Assembly (NCBI GenBank): GCA_028289065.1
Contig: JAQGHA010000006.1
Coordinates: forward strand, 26,850-90,849
Direction of reading: 5' to 3'
Source: Candidatus Saccharimonadota bacterium
Lineage (GTDB): Bacteria; Patescibacteriota; Saccharimonadia; Saccharimonadales; Saccharimonadaceae
Length of the DNA stretch: 64,000 nt
The translations under genes and the position numbers were made by a program. Below are positions 55,029 to 62,472 of the stretch, one piece after another. How positions within the stretch are numbered: the stretch's first letter is position 1; each line of letters opens with the position of its first letter. Under the pieces are notes generated by a model. That model was given only the letters and a program-made list of their open reading frames with translations, did not search any database and was not told where the DNA came from.

Positions 55029-56264
55029 TTAAAGGTAGCGGGTACTGCCAAAAGGAATCTTCTGTGACACGTAAATACCCGTGCCAAGTGTATCGGCAGA
55101 GTGGAGTGTTCGCTCACCGTAACGTTTATTCACATCATCAATCGCCTCTACCACATGGCGTTCGTGAGTGATCTGATCAGCAAACAAGCTCATTTGGTCA
55201 TCCTCAATTGGCACGAGTTCATAACAATGGATACCTATTTCCTTCAAACCGGTTGGTGCTTTTTCCATTAAGTGCTGCGCCTGGGCATAAATTGATTGGT
55301 CACTAAAAAAGGGGAGGGGAGTGAGCGCACTAGAATGCCAGTACTCGCGCTCGAGGGTTTTGGCGTAGACGTATATTCCCCTAGCCGCCAAGTTTTGTGA
55401 GCGCATACGGCTACCAACCGATTCACATAAATGGTGCAACCGCTGCAATACTTCAGTATGGGATAAATCAAATCGCTCTAGTACGTATTGTCGCCCTACT
55501 CGCCCAAGCTTGGTTTCAACATCGTCAACTTCCCACCCCCGCAATCGTTTATACCACCATACCCCAACCACACTTTTAAAAACCACCTTTTGTAGTGTTG
55601 TCACGTTTGCATCCAAAAACTGCAGGGGAGTGAAGATGCCCACGCTGTTCAGCCGTTGCTGATTTCGGTGGGCAATTCCGGTTAAATCTAGTAACTTCAA
55701 CTCCCCTAGCGTTTCTTTTATATTTTGCGACGTTAACACATCAAGTCCATCCGGTTTATGCAAGCCTGCTGCCGTTTTGGCCAAAAACCTATTAGTAGAA
55801 ATTCCAATGTTACAGCGCATCCATACCCCAATTTCATCTTTTAGGCGCTGTTTTATTTCCATACCAATTTCTACTAAATCTCTACCGGCTATATCAGCGC
55901 TAGTATTATGAAAATCAATAATACCTTCATCGATACTTTTCATCGTTACATGGGCCGAATAGTCACGCATAATATCCAACAGCTTATGATATACATGCCG
56001 ATACTTTGACGGGTCACTTTCCAGCGCCAGAATATCCGGGCATAACAACCTGGCTTCTTTTAATTTCATCCCAACTTTTACACCCATAGCTTTGGCTTCA
56101 TAACTTGCAGTAATAATAGCCGTATGCTCGGTGCGTCGGTTTACAATTGCAATTGGCTTACCTCGTAACATTGGCCGAGCTTGCTGTTCAACAGTTGCAA
56201 AACAACTATTTAAATCAATGTGCATAATGAGTGGTCGCTCGTCGTTAAATTCTGGTTTATTCAT
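55029..56264 (-). CDS. dinB: Y-family DNA polymerase (DinB/UmuC-like)
   Basis: 411 residues. Catalytic acids lie in HIDLNSCFATVEQ (Asp17) and SIDEGIIDF (Asp-Glu near 111-112); GISTNRFLAKTAAGLHKPDG is the palm/thumb motif. A clamp-binding peptide QMSLF occurs near residue 372. The C-terminal extension of about 35 residues ends FGSTRYL. It performs translesion synthesis. It overlaps the upstream 91-aa gene by eight bases. Confidence 0.93.
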   Translation of the reverse strand: MNKPEFNDERPLIMHIDLNSCFATVEQQARPMLRGKPIAIVNRRTEHTAIITASYEAKAMGVKVGMKLKEARLLCPDILALESDPSKYRHVYHKLLDIMRDYSAHVTMKSIDEGIIDFHNTSADIAGRDLVEIGMEIKQRLKDEIGVWMRCNIGISTNRFLAKTAAGLHKPDGLDVLTSQNIKETLGELKLLDLTGIAHRNQQRLNSVGIFTPLQFLDANVTTLQKVVFKSVVGVWWYKRLRGWEVDDVETKLGRVGRQYVLERFDLSHTEVLQRLHHLCESVGSRMRSQNLAARGIYVYAKTLEREYWHSSALTPLPFFSDQSIYAQAQHLMEKAPTGLKEIGIHCYELVPIEDDQMSLFADQITHERHVVEAIDDVNKRYGERTLHSADTLGTGIYVSQKIPFGSTRYL

Positions 56265-56523
56265 AATGGTCTGCCTCCATCGTCAAGTGCCAATTCAAAA
56301 GTTCACTATCAAATTGCAACCGGTAATCAGCGCCGCCATCAGTGACATCAAATATATGCATTGTTTTAGAGCCCCGGGGCAGGGGATGGCGCAGGCCAAG
56401 TTCAGTCACCTTCACCTCTCGCCCATTCGCCCGCTTGAACATGACCGGGTTACATGGGTGATGCCCGCCACCAAAGGTCGCAATTACTTTTACAGGTTCG
56501 TTCAAGAAGATTTCATCATTCAT
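56257..56523 (-). CDS. Small protein co-expressed with dinB, unknown function
   Basis: 88 residues from ATG 56523 (MNDEIFLNEPVKVIATFGGG); an upstream ATG at 56598 would place 25 basic residues inside the apparent operator. It is predicted as a compact beta-rich protein with conserved-looking FGGGHHPCNPVMFKRANGRE and an acidic C-terminus. No family is recognised. The eight-base overlap with dinB indicates coupled translation and suggests a polymerase accessory or regulator. Confidence 0.65.
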   Translation of the reverse strand: MNDEIFLNEPVKVIATFGGGHHPCNPVMFKRANGREVKVTELGLRHPLPRGSKTMHIFDVTDGGADYRLQFDSELLNWHLTMEADHYE

Positions 56524-56532
56524 AGTTAACAA

Positions 56533-56556
56533 TTCTCGTTTAAATTTATTCGAGAA
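56533..56556. promoter_or_regulatory. Inverted repeat TTCTCG-N12-CGAGAA upstream of the dinB operon
   Basis: A perfect 6-bp dyad with an AT-rich 12-bp spacer lies 10 bp upstream of the start of the first gene. Size and position fit a repressor operator, perhaps for damage control. It does not match the LexA consensus I know from Gram-positive or proteobacterial systems. Confidence 0.4.
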
Positions 56557-56694
56557 ACGATGTAAATTGTTCGCCCGTACTTCCCTAGCCCGTTTCAAGC
56601 TGTTTGGGAGTCCGAAGACGATGAATGAATCAACCTATCGCGAGGGACGCTTAACTTTTGAGGGTCAGTGAGTATCGCGTGGATAGTTCTATTA

Positions 56695-56714
56695 TATAAT
56701 AGATTCAGTAGGAG
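56695..56714 (+). promoter_or_regulatory. -10 box and SD of the coiled-coil gene
   Basis: TATAAT at 56695-56700 and GGAGG ending about ten bases before ATG 56725, so this gene has a short SD-led leader. Confidence 0.6.
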
Positions 56715-56724
56715 GTTCGAATTT

Positions 56725-57069
56725 ATGGACGACAATGTTAAATATATTGATAAGCAAATTGAAAAAAATCATATTGAAGCCCGAGCCGCTCAACAGCGAG
56801 CTATCGCTGAGCGCAACCAAGCCGACCAATATACCGAAGAAACCGAATCAGGCAAACGAGATTATCACCTCCAACAAGCTGAACGGTTCGACCAAGACGC
56901 TGACCAGCACGAGGCTGAAGCCGCTGCTTTGGAGCCTAAAAAAGCCCAAATTGAAGCGCGTATTGGCGAGCTAAAAGCAGAGCGCGAAAGGATTAACCGC
57001 GAAACTCTTGACCGAACTATCGCTATCGATAAAGAGCTTGCCCGGCTACAAGGAAGCATGACATTGTAG
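56725..57069 (+). CDS. Small coiled-coil protein
   Basis: 114 residues from ATG 56725 (MDDNVKYIDKQIEKN). Almost the whole chain is a charged heptad-rich coiled coil (Glu, Arg, Ala, Gln) with no membrane segment or signal peptide. No family can be assigned. It is a single-gene unit with its own -10 box and strong SD, followed by tRNA-Met. Confidence 0.75.
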   Translation: MDDNVKYIDKQIEKNHIEARAAQQRAIAERNQADQYTEETESGKRDYHLQQAERFDQDADQHEAEAAALEPKKAQIEARIGELKAERERINRETLDRTIAIDKELARLQGSMTL

Positions 57070-57121
57070 TCATCTCTGGTAAAACAGATGAGATTTTGAT
57101 AAAATCATCCCTGTAGCATTT

Positions 57122-57198
57122 GGCAGCGTAGCTCAGTTGGTTAGAGCGCGAGACTCATAAGCTCGAGGTCACAGGTTCAATTCCTGTCGCTGCTACCA
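57122..57198 (+). tRNA. tRNA-Met, elongator (anticodon CAT)
   Basis: Acceptor GGCAGCG/CGCTGCT (G1-U72), D arm AGCTCAGTTGG, anticodon arm CGAGA-CTCATAA-GCTCG, T arm and encoded CCA. It pairs at position 1 and so is not the initiator. The body resembles elongator tRNA-Met more than the lysidine-modified tRNA-Ile(CAT), though the latter cannot be fully excluded. Confidence 0.9.
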
Positions 57199-57205
57199 AG
57201 ATTTT

Positions 57206-57240
57206 ATTCACCCCTCTAATAGAGGGGTGTTTGTTTGCTG
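57206..57240 (+). terminator. Intrinsic terminator after tRNA-Met
   Basis: CACCCCTCT/AGAGGGGTG stem with a short AAT-type loop, then a T-rich GTTTGTTTG tail. Confidence 0.8.
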
Positions 57241-57276
57241 ATTAATAATATATATGTTATTATATTCCAGCCCTCA

Positions 57277-57299
57277 TCCGAGTGGCAAATATTCGGATT
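57277..57299 (+). promoter_or_regulatory. Leader hairpin before the GC-rich DUF218-like gene
   Basis: ATCCGA/TCGGAT (10-nt loop) lies directly before the SD GAGAGG. Upstream, TTGCTG (about 57235), a 17-bp spacer and TATTAT form the probable promoter. The layout parallels the leader of the other GC-rich orphan at 18933. Confidence 0.45.
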
Positions 57300-57313
57300 A
57301 GAGAGGAAATTTC

Positions 57314-57847
57314 ATGCCCATTGGCATTGTTGCGCTCTCGTACGCCAAGCGTGCAGAAGAGCCCAATCCAGTTAACGTGAAGCTGGCCCAGATAACCGAC
57401 GAGCTGGATGACTTCGTACAGCAAACCGGCGAATCGACAGTACTTGTTTCTCAGTTGGAAATCGCCCGCGCACTGCCGACGCAGTCTTCGCTCATCGTTA
57501 CACAAGACGCCGCCACCAACCTGGACAGAAACGGAAAACTGTATCTGGACAGCAAGGATGTGCTCAATAAGGCGTTCGACGTGTTTCGTGCTTACGGGAT
57601 CACCGACGTGATCGTTGTCGCCAATCCGTTCCTGCACCTGCAAGCGGCTAAGTCGATCGTCAGAAAAGCCGGCTTCGACGTCATGTCATACAAAGTGCCG
57701 AGCGTCGGCTTCGACAACAGCCCGCTCAATCTGCAGTGGTGGTGCAAAGGGCCGATCCGGTTCGTGATTTATCTTGGCATCCAGGTGCTTAGCAAGCTCA
57801 CGAAGCAGAACCTTCATGGCATCGGGGAGAAACCCCACCCACACTGA
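57314..57847 (+). CDS. GC-rich YdcF/DUF218-like protein
   Basis: 177 residues. The middle (DSKDVLNKAFDVFRAYGITDVIVVANPFLHLQAAKSIVRKAGFDV) resembles DUF218/YdcF/SanA proteins, in which a helix of S/N residues is followed by a beta-strand and an F/H-x-x-RA-type helix; C-terminal GPIRFVIYLGIQVL is a hydrophobic helix. The function of DUF218 is uncertain (envelope-related in SanA and ElyC). Base composition is distinctly richer in G+C than flanking genes, suggesting transfer. It has its own promoter, leader hairpin and terminator. Confidence 0.6.
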   Translation: MPIGIVALSYAKRAEEPNPVNVKLAQITDELDDFVQQTGESTVLVSQLEIARALPTQSSLIVTQDAATNLDRNGKLYLDSKDVLNKAFDVFRAYGITDVIVVANPFLHLQAAKSIVRKAGFDVMSYKVPSVGFDNSPLNLQWWCKGPIRFVIYLGIQVLSKLTKQNLHGIGEKPHPH

Positions 57848-57869
57848 ACACCCCGCATCAAGAGTAGAG

Positions 57870-57905
57870 CCCCGCTCCTCATGAGCGGGGTGAAACTCTT
57901 TTTTA
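57870..57905 (+). terminator. Intrinsic terminator of the GC-rich DUF218-like gene
   Basis: CCCCGCTC/GAGCGGGG stem with loop CTCAT, followed by a CTCTTTTTT tail. Confidence 0.8.
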
Positions 57906-59246
57906 TAACCGATCAGCTAACGCAAGTACCGATTCAAGATAGACCGGTCGAGTTTCTGGGCTAACGTTTTTAGCCAATATTTTTGCGGTATGGTGCATCA
58001 GCCCTGAAAGCGAAACCTCCGAATAACTTACTTCTTTTATTTTAGATTGCCTTAGAATCTCCTCAGCTCCAAACGACGAATATTCGCCATCAAGTCGCGA
58101 AGCATCTGTAATTTTTTTGCCGTTCTCAATCCGACTAAGTATTGTATCGGCATTGGCAACCAGCCTACGGGCCGAAACATCAATAATCGCCGGTGGCAAC
58201 ACGTGAAAGCCAATACCATTTTCAACATCACATGGTTGGGCAGCTGGGCGTGCATTAGTAAATATTTTCCGGGTTAACGGCAACAACCTGTCTGCATTTA
58301 ATATTGCGCTATCGGCCAAATTTGACGCTTCGTTATAATCTTCATTCACATCAACGCCACCAAACGCAACGTAATTCCCTAATGCCATACCAAGCCCACA
58401 TTCTTCAAGGTAGCCCATTTGGCTTCGAAACTGGCCATCCTCCCGCTCTCTCCGAGCTAACTCGTAGAATATAGTCGCTCGTACAGCGCTCGATAATTGC
58501 CGAGAGTTCTGGCCATCATAGCCATATTCATCAAGTGCAAAATGTAAATTAGACCGTGAAAATATATCATCAGAATTACCATTCCTCACATCACCAGCAA
58601 CAATATTCAAAGCTTCTGAATCCATAGAGCGCACATCAGCATCCAACCATATAATTGGTTGCTCGTACGGAAGTCCACGCTCTAATGCGTCCTGAATGAC
58701 AATGTTCATATAATCACTTCTTATTTGGCTAATAGTTATATGATCAGGTTTGTAAGCGACGTTTATAAACCGGGCTGGTAATCCAGGGAAGTTTTCCTTC
58801 GTCCAGTGCTGTATATCATCCATTTTTTTATCTGTGGCTTCCTTATCCGATGAATCATAGTCGGGGTAGTTTCCATAAATAAGATATTCGTTGTTAAGTG
58901 CGGAAGACTGAGAGGCGATAGCCGTAACGAGTTGTTGAAGGCCTTCTACTGGTTCGCCAAGCGAGGCTACTGGTATGCAGCAGATTGCGTCTGGCTTTTC
59001 TATCGTCATACCTGGGTTTGTTTCACGTAACTGATTTAATAGTTTATCAATATTCTCAGCCTGGTCCGATTCAATTTTAGTTACATGAATTTCACTAAGC
59101 GCCCTGAAAGCATGCTTTGGCTGTAGATTAACCGAGTCTAATAAGTTTATAGGTGCTTCGGAGAAATAAGGAACATTTGGATTTGAAGCTACACCATTAA
59201 CCTTTGAAACTTCTGGGTCAAAATAAATTGTAGGCTGAAAACTCAT
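57903..59246 (-). CDS. Putative GT-A glycosyltransferase-like protein
   Basis: 447 residues, no membrane segment. A nucleotide-sugar-type core is suggested by ICCIPVASLGEPVEGLQQLVTAIASQ (strand-loop-helix near 88-112), IIWLDADVRSMDSEAL (DxD-like motif near 198-213) and a later ALGNYVAFGGVDVNEDYNEASNLADSAIL, all reminiscent of GT2 enzymes. Donor and acceptor are unknown. It follows the 181-residue gene on the same strand by 42 bases and has an SD AGGATT; the two may form one unit. Confidence 0.65.
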   Translation of the reverse strand: MSFQPTIYFDPEVSKVNGVASNPNVPYFSEAPINLLDSVNLQPKHAFRALSEIHVTKIESDQAENIDKLLNQLRETNPGMTIEKPDAICCIPVASLGEPVEGLQQLVTAIASQSSALNNEYLIYGNYPDYDSSDKEATDKKMDDIQHWTKENFPGLPARFINVAYKPDHITISQIRSDYMNIVIQDALERGLPYEQPIIWLDADVRSMDSEALNIVAGDVRNGNSDDIFSRSNLHFALDEYGYDGQNSRQLSSAVRATIFYELARREREDGQFRSQMGYLEECGLGMALGNYVAFGGVDVNEDYNEASNLADSAILNADRLLPLTRKIFTNARPAAQPCDVENGIGFHVLPPAIIDVSARRLVANADTILSRIENGKKITDASRLDGEYSSFGAEEILRQSKIKEVSYSEVSLSGLMHHTAKILAKNVSPETRPVYLESVLALADRL

Positions 59247-59288
59247 TATGAATCCTGATTATCTTGATATTGCATATTTAATGAAGTT

Positions 59289-59834
59289 TTATTTTGTTGC
59301 TACAATTTTTTCTGTTATCATCTTAGCTAATTCAAAAGCTTCGCTTTCGCTTACTGTTCTGATGCCCAACATATTTTCAAATTGATAAACTGGATTATCA
59401 GAACGTGCATTTTTATCTAGTTCATCGGCTAAATCGCACACACGGCACTGAAGGAGTCGGTTTTTTTCAATACGATATACCGGGTCACCATGTTCGTCTA
59501 CACCTTCATTAACAATATAGAAATTAGTAAAATTCCAAATATCATCCCTAATTGGGTTTCGCTTAGCATCAACTTCCATCGCATCATAGATGAGAATATC
59601 GCCCACTTTCTCACCAATAGGCACCTCTTCACCTTCCGCGGTAAAATATTTTGTAACAAATAACAGTCGTCTATCTTCAAGTTTGTCATCGTTTTGGAAT
59701 ATCAGTGACCGGAAGTCATTTTTTTCATGTCCACCATTAAGTGCGTATTCACTTAAGACCGATACTAAATATGCTACGGTCATTTCCGAAGCGGGTTCAG
59801 ATTCAAAATTATCGGGAATTAATTCACTCATCAT
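59289..59834 (-). CDS. Hypothetical protein upstream of the glycosyltransferase-like gene
   Basis: 181 residues, acidic, soluble, mixed alpha/beta by composition. A CRVCDL motif is the only cysteine pair. VTKYFTAEGEEVPIGEKVGDILIYDAMEVD may form a beta-rich core. No family recognised. An SD (AAGGAA) precedes ATG-ATG; the first ATG is used here. It precedes and is probably co-transcribed with the gene at 57903. Confidence 0.7.
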   Translation of the reverse strand: MMSELIPDNFESEPASEMTVAYLVSVLSEYALNGGHEKNDFRSLIFQNDDKLEDRRLLFVTKYFTAEGEEVPIGEKVGDILIYDAMEVDAKRNPIRDDIWNFTNFYIVNEGVDEHGDPVYRIEKNRLLQCRVCDLADELDKNARSDNPVYQFENMLGIRTVSESEAFELAKMITEKIVATK

Positions 59835-59930
59835 GGATTCCTTTTTTTATAAAATACCATATTTATGCTAAATAAGCAATTCTTATATACTATTTATGTT
59901 TATTAGCAACTACTTGTTGCTTGCCAAATA

Positions 59931-59960
59931 AAAACCCGCCTATTACAGGCGGGTTTTAAA
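59931..59960. terminator. Bidirectional terminator after the SPW-type gene
   Basis: AAAACCCGCCT/AGGCGGGTTTT stem with an ATTAC-type loop; A and T runs on both sides allow function on both strands. Confidence 0.85.
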
Positions 59961-59979
59961 TTTCACAGGTGCTATTTAA

Positions 59980-60366
59980 CTAAACGCGTACGTCTTGGTC
60001 AACTGGTTGAGTCTGTGAGAAAATCACAACCAAGATAACGGCGATACCAACAACTACGTGTGGAAGCCATTGGTTTACATTGTTAGCGTCGTAGAAGCCG
60101 AAGATGAATGGCGACAGTGCCAATAGAGCTGCAGCAACGAGGTCGATAACCAAGTGGTAAGGCATGCTTAACACTTTAACGAGACCCCATTCGTATTTTG
60201 TGAAGATACTGTAGACGATAAGTCCAATACCTAATACAACTGGGATAGCAACGGCTGCGCCGCCGATTTCGCTAAACTGGAATAGCCATGGGGCTAAAAT
60301 TAATGCAATACCTACTATGTAGTCAAGTGCGCCGTGAACCTTGGTTGGAATGAATTTGTAATTCAT
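59980..60366 (-). CDS. SPW-repeat-like small membrane protein
   Basis: 128 residues with four membrane helices in two similar halves: GALDYIVGIALILAPWLFQF and LVIDLVAAALLALSPFIFGF, the A/S-P-W/F pair that marks SPW-type proteins. The function of the family is unknown. A very strong SD (AAGGAG) suggests abundant expression. It is divergent from the CRP/FNR gene, with a TGTAA-N6-TTACA site between them. Confidence 0.82.
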   Translation of the reverse strand: MNYKFIPTKVHGALDYIVGIALILAPWLFQFSEIGGAAVAIPVVLGIGLIVYSIFTKYEWGLVKVLSMPYHLVIDLVAAALLALSPFIFGFYDANNVNQWLPHVVVGIAVILVVIFSQTQPVDQDVRV

Positions 60367-60423
60367 TGTGAACTCCTTTTTCTTATTGATAGGCTCAGTC
60401 TAATCCTATTCTAAGGTTCCGTA

Positions 60424-60439
60424 TGTAATCTATCTTACA
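60424..60439. promoter_or_regulatory. CRP/FNR-type palindrome TGTAA-N6-TTACA
   Basis: A perfect dyad with the 5-6-5 geometry of CRP-family operators. It lies 25 bp before the regulator's ATG, just upstream of a TATGCT -10 (60444-60449), and about 58 bp before the divergent SPW-type gene. This suggests autoregulation and control of the neighbour. Confidence 0.6.
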
Positions 60440-60464
60440 AAACTATGCTAAGCTAAAGACTAAT

Positions 60465-61097
60465 ATGGATATTGTGAATTATATACAACAATTTCCGACG
60501 AAAACCTTCCGTAGAGGTGAGCTTTTACTACAAAAAGGCGACCCCGGAGTTAACTTAATGGCCATTCGTGACGGTTTCGTTAAGGTTTCGTCGATTAACG
60601 CTAACGGTGTTGAACGTTTACTTTGGATTGCCGGCCGTTACGACCTAACCCCAACAGAGCAGTTATTTTCGAAACACAACCAAGTTCGTTTTTTCTACAC
60701 AGCCTTAACTGATGGTAGTTATTATAATGTCGATAAAAAAGAGCTTTTGACTATCGCTCAAAACGAACCGGCAGTTATGGCAGAAATCGCTAAAAATATG
60801 GCCCTTCATTACGATGATTTCTTACAAAGAGTTGATGCCGTTGATACCGCAACTGTTAAAGAGCGCCTTATGCGGACCTTATGCTACTTAGCTGAACGGT
60901 TGGATTCAAATGAAACGGTTGATCTATATTCTTATGGCCTCAAGTTGAGCCACCAAGAACTATCAGAAATGATTGGCTCAAGCCGTGAAACGACTTCATT
61001 AATGCTATCTGAACTACGAAAAGCTGATTTAGTGCGCTATAGCCGCCAAAAACTGACTGTGTGCGTTGATAAAATCAAAACTTTACTTGGCGATTAA
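60465..61097 (+). CDS. CRP/FNR family transcription regulator
   Basis: 210 residues. An N-terminal cyclic-nucleotide-binding-type beta-roll (FRRGELLLQKGDPGVNLMAIRDGFVKV) without an obvious cAMP phosphate-binding cassette and without FNR cysteines, a dimer helix, and a C-terminal winged helix with recognition helix SHQELSEMIGSSRETTSLMLSEL. Arg and Glu of the RE pair are kept, but the later Arg of E. coli CRP (RExxxR) is Leu. The ligand is unknown. It ends in a strong terminator. Confidence 0.9.
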   Translation: MDIVNYIQQFPTKTFRRGELLLQKGDPGVNLMAIRDGFVKVSSINANGVERLLWIAGRYDLTPTEQLFSKHNQVRFFYTALTDGSYYNVDKKELLTIAQNEPAVMAEIAKNMALHYDDFLQRVDAVDTATVKERLMRTLCYLAERLDSNETVDLYSYGLKLSHQELSEMIGSSRETTSLMLSELRKADLVRYSRQKLTVCVDKIKTLLGD

Positions 61098-61136
61098 AAA
61101 GAGGGGAGTGGTGTATATTTGCACTTCCCTCTTGCT
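61097..61136. terminator. Terminator between the CRP/FNR gene and the 44-aa gene
   Basis: AAGAGGG-GAGTG pairs with CAC-TTCCCTCTT around an 11-nt loop. It serves the regulator on the plus strand and, with flanking A/T runs, probably the small minus-strand gene. Confidence 0.75.
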
Positions 61137-61155
61137 ATCCCCTATTATTCGGCTT

Positions 61156-61290
61156 TTAAAGGCCGGCAATTGAACTACGTTTTGAAATAAAATCGCGTAA
61201 ATCTTCAGTTGTACGTGGTTTGTCCCAGCTCGCAAGCTCTAATACTTCGCTGATTGTAACTGGTTCAATGATAGATTGTGAAAGTTCCAT
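61156..61290 (-). CDS. Small protein, 44 aa
   Basis: The frame from ATG 61290 to TAA 61156 encodes 44 residues (MELSQSIIEPVTISEVLELA... ending RSSIAGL), soluble with a mixed-charge helix (TTEDLRDFISKR). No family recognised. Support comes from signals on both sides: a near-consensus promoter (TTGACA, 17 bp, TACTAT) upstream and a strong hairpin terminator downstream. The A-rich leader of about 37 nt has no clear SD. A small regulatory RNA from the same promoter is the alternative. Confidence 0.5.
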   Translation of the reverse strand: MELSQSIIEPVTISEVLELASWDKPRTTEDLRDFISKRSSIAGL

Positions 61291-61333
61291 TTTGGTTCGT
61301 TGCCTTTTTTTGTTTTTGTTGTCTTATGTATTT

Positions 61334-61362
61334 ATAGTAGCATAAGCATGATGATATGTCAA
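61334..61362 (-). promoter_or_regulatory. Promoter of the 44-aa gene
   Basis: Minus-strand TTGACA (61362-61357), exactly 17 bp, TACTAT (61339-61334). Confidence 0.7.
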
Positions 61363-61382
61363 TAGTAACTATAGCATTCTCT

Positions 61383-61412
61383 TTGACACCCCTGTTCTGC
61401 TTATGGTATAAC
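61383..61412 (+). promoter_or_regulatory. Promoter of the flavoprotein operon
   Basis: TTGACA (61383-61388), 18 bp, extended -10 TGg-TATAAC (61407-61412), about 30 bp before ATG 61443. It is divergent from the promoter of the 44-aa gene. Confidence 0.7.
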
Positions 61413-61442
61413 TTAAACAGAGGTTAATAAAAAACAAAAATA

Positions 61443-62159
61443 ATGGACACCCCCTCTTCATTAGCAATCGTCGCCCTGGCAGCACTGATTCATGCTAGTT
61501 TTCAATTGAGTTTGAGTGTATTAACACTCTTAAGTGGCCATGCCATCGGAACAAAGCGTTCGCAGGCTAAGGTACTACGCTTAAGCTGGGGCTTTATCAT
61601 CGGTGTCGGTGTTATGACCCTGCTGGTACTTTCATTCATCTCCTTGCTACTGCTCCATAGCTTTGGGCCAGTAGATGCTCCTTTAGTGGTCTGGGCCACC
61701 GCTTGTGGGTTAGTATTTGGTATTGGCGTCGCGGTGTGGCTGTTTTACTTCCGTAAGGAAAAAGGTACTAAACTTTGGATACCTCGCCCACTTGCAGAAC
61801 ATTTAAGCGATCGTAGTAAGGCAACCAAACATAGTGTTGAAGCTTTTAGCCTCGGGCTTACCAGTGTTATTGGTGAACTTATCTTCATCCTTCCTTCAAT
61901 GATAATTAGCGCCTTAGTACTACTTGAACTTCCGAGTGCTTGGCAATTAGCCGGGATTGCAATCTATGTTGTTATTTCGTTATCTGGCTTGCTTACCGTA
62001 CATTCACTCATCGGCAGCGGCCACTCAATAAGCAAAATCCAAAAATGGCGCGAAGATAATAAAAGTTTTTTGCAATTCGCAGGCGGGAGCGCCTTAGTAG
62101 CACTTGGCTTCTTTGTATACATTAGCAAAGTGGTTGCGGAAGCATCGGGGGCCTTGTAA
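61443..62159 (+). CDS. Polytopic membrane protein, first gene of flavoprotein operon
   Basis: 238 residues with about six membrane helices in two similar halves, the first around residues 5-65 (LIHASFQLSLSVLTLLSGHAIG) and the second around 135-195 (GLTSVIGELIFILPSMIISAL), joined by a basic loop. This resembles small two-fold transporters of the LysE/CcdA type in general shape, but I cannot assign a family. The stop overlaps the ATP-cone gene start (TAATG), so the three genes are one operon. Confidence 0.75.
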   Translation: MDTPSSLAIVALAALIHASFQLSLSVLTLLSGHAIGTKRSQAKVLRLSWGFIIGVGVMTLLVLSFISLLLLHSFGPVDAPLVVWATACGLVFGIGVAVWLFYFRKEKGTKLWIPRPLAEHLSDRSKATKHSVEAFSLGLTSVIGELIFILPSMIISALVLLELPSAWQLAGIAIYVVISLSGLLTVHSLIGSGHSISKIQKWREDNKSFLQFAGGSALVALGFFVYISKVVAEASGAL

Positions 62160-62458
62160 TGCACGAGGGTGGGCCAGTTCTTATTGTCAAAAGACACGGC
62201 CATGGCCACCATGCAGTAAGCGAGCATTTTGACCGTGAGAAAATGCGCAGCAGCATTATCGCTGCCTGCCTTAGCTGTGGCGTACCAACCGGCCATGCCG
62301 AGAGTATTAGCCGGCAAATTACCGATGAGGTAGAACAGTGGTTAGCAGACAAGTTTGAAGTAACCAGTGAAGACCTACGTCGCACCGCTACCCATTACCT
62401 CAAAACCCACCATCCCGACGCAGCATATTTATATGAACATCATCGATCGACATTATAA
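62159..62458 (+). CDS. Stand-alone ATP-cone domain protein
   Basis: 99 residues consisting of a single ATP-cone: VLIVKRHGHGHHAVSEHFDREKMRSSIIAACLSCG at the start, followed by ITDEVEQWL and ...LKTHHPDAAYLYEHH. ATP-cones sense ATP/dATP in ribonucleotide reductases and NrdR; no zinc ribbon or reductase is attached here. A His-rich insertion (HGHGHH) is unusual and may bind metal. The gene lies between the membrane protein and the flavoprotein, so it probably gates one of them by nucleotide level; this is inference. Confidence 0.8.
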   Translation: MHEGGPVLIVKRHGHGHHAVSEHFDREKMRSSIIAACLSCGVPTGHAESISRQITDEVEQWLADKFEVTSEDLRRTATHYLKTHHPDAAYLYEHHRSTL

Positions 62459-62472
62459 GGAGAATTAATTTA

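Noticed and set aside
57122-57198. tRNA-Ile(CAT) needing lysidine instead of tRNA-Met
   Set aside because: TilS is encoded here, so such a tRNA must exist, but this body resembles elongator Met; the call is kept as Met with the doubt noted.
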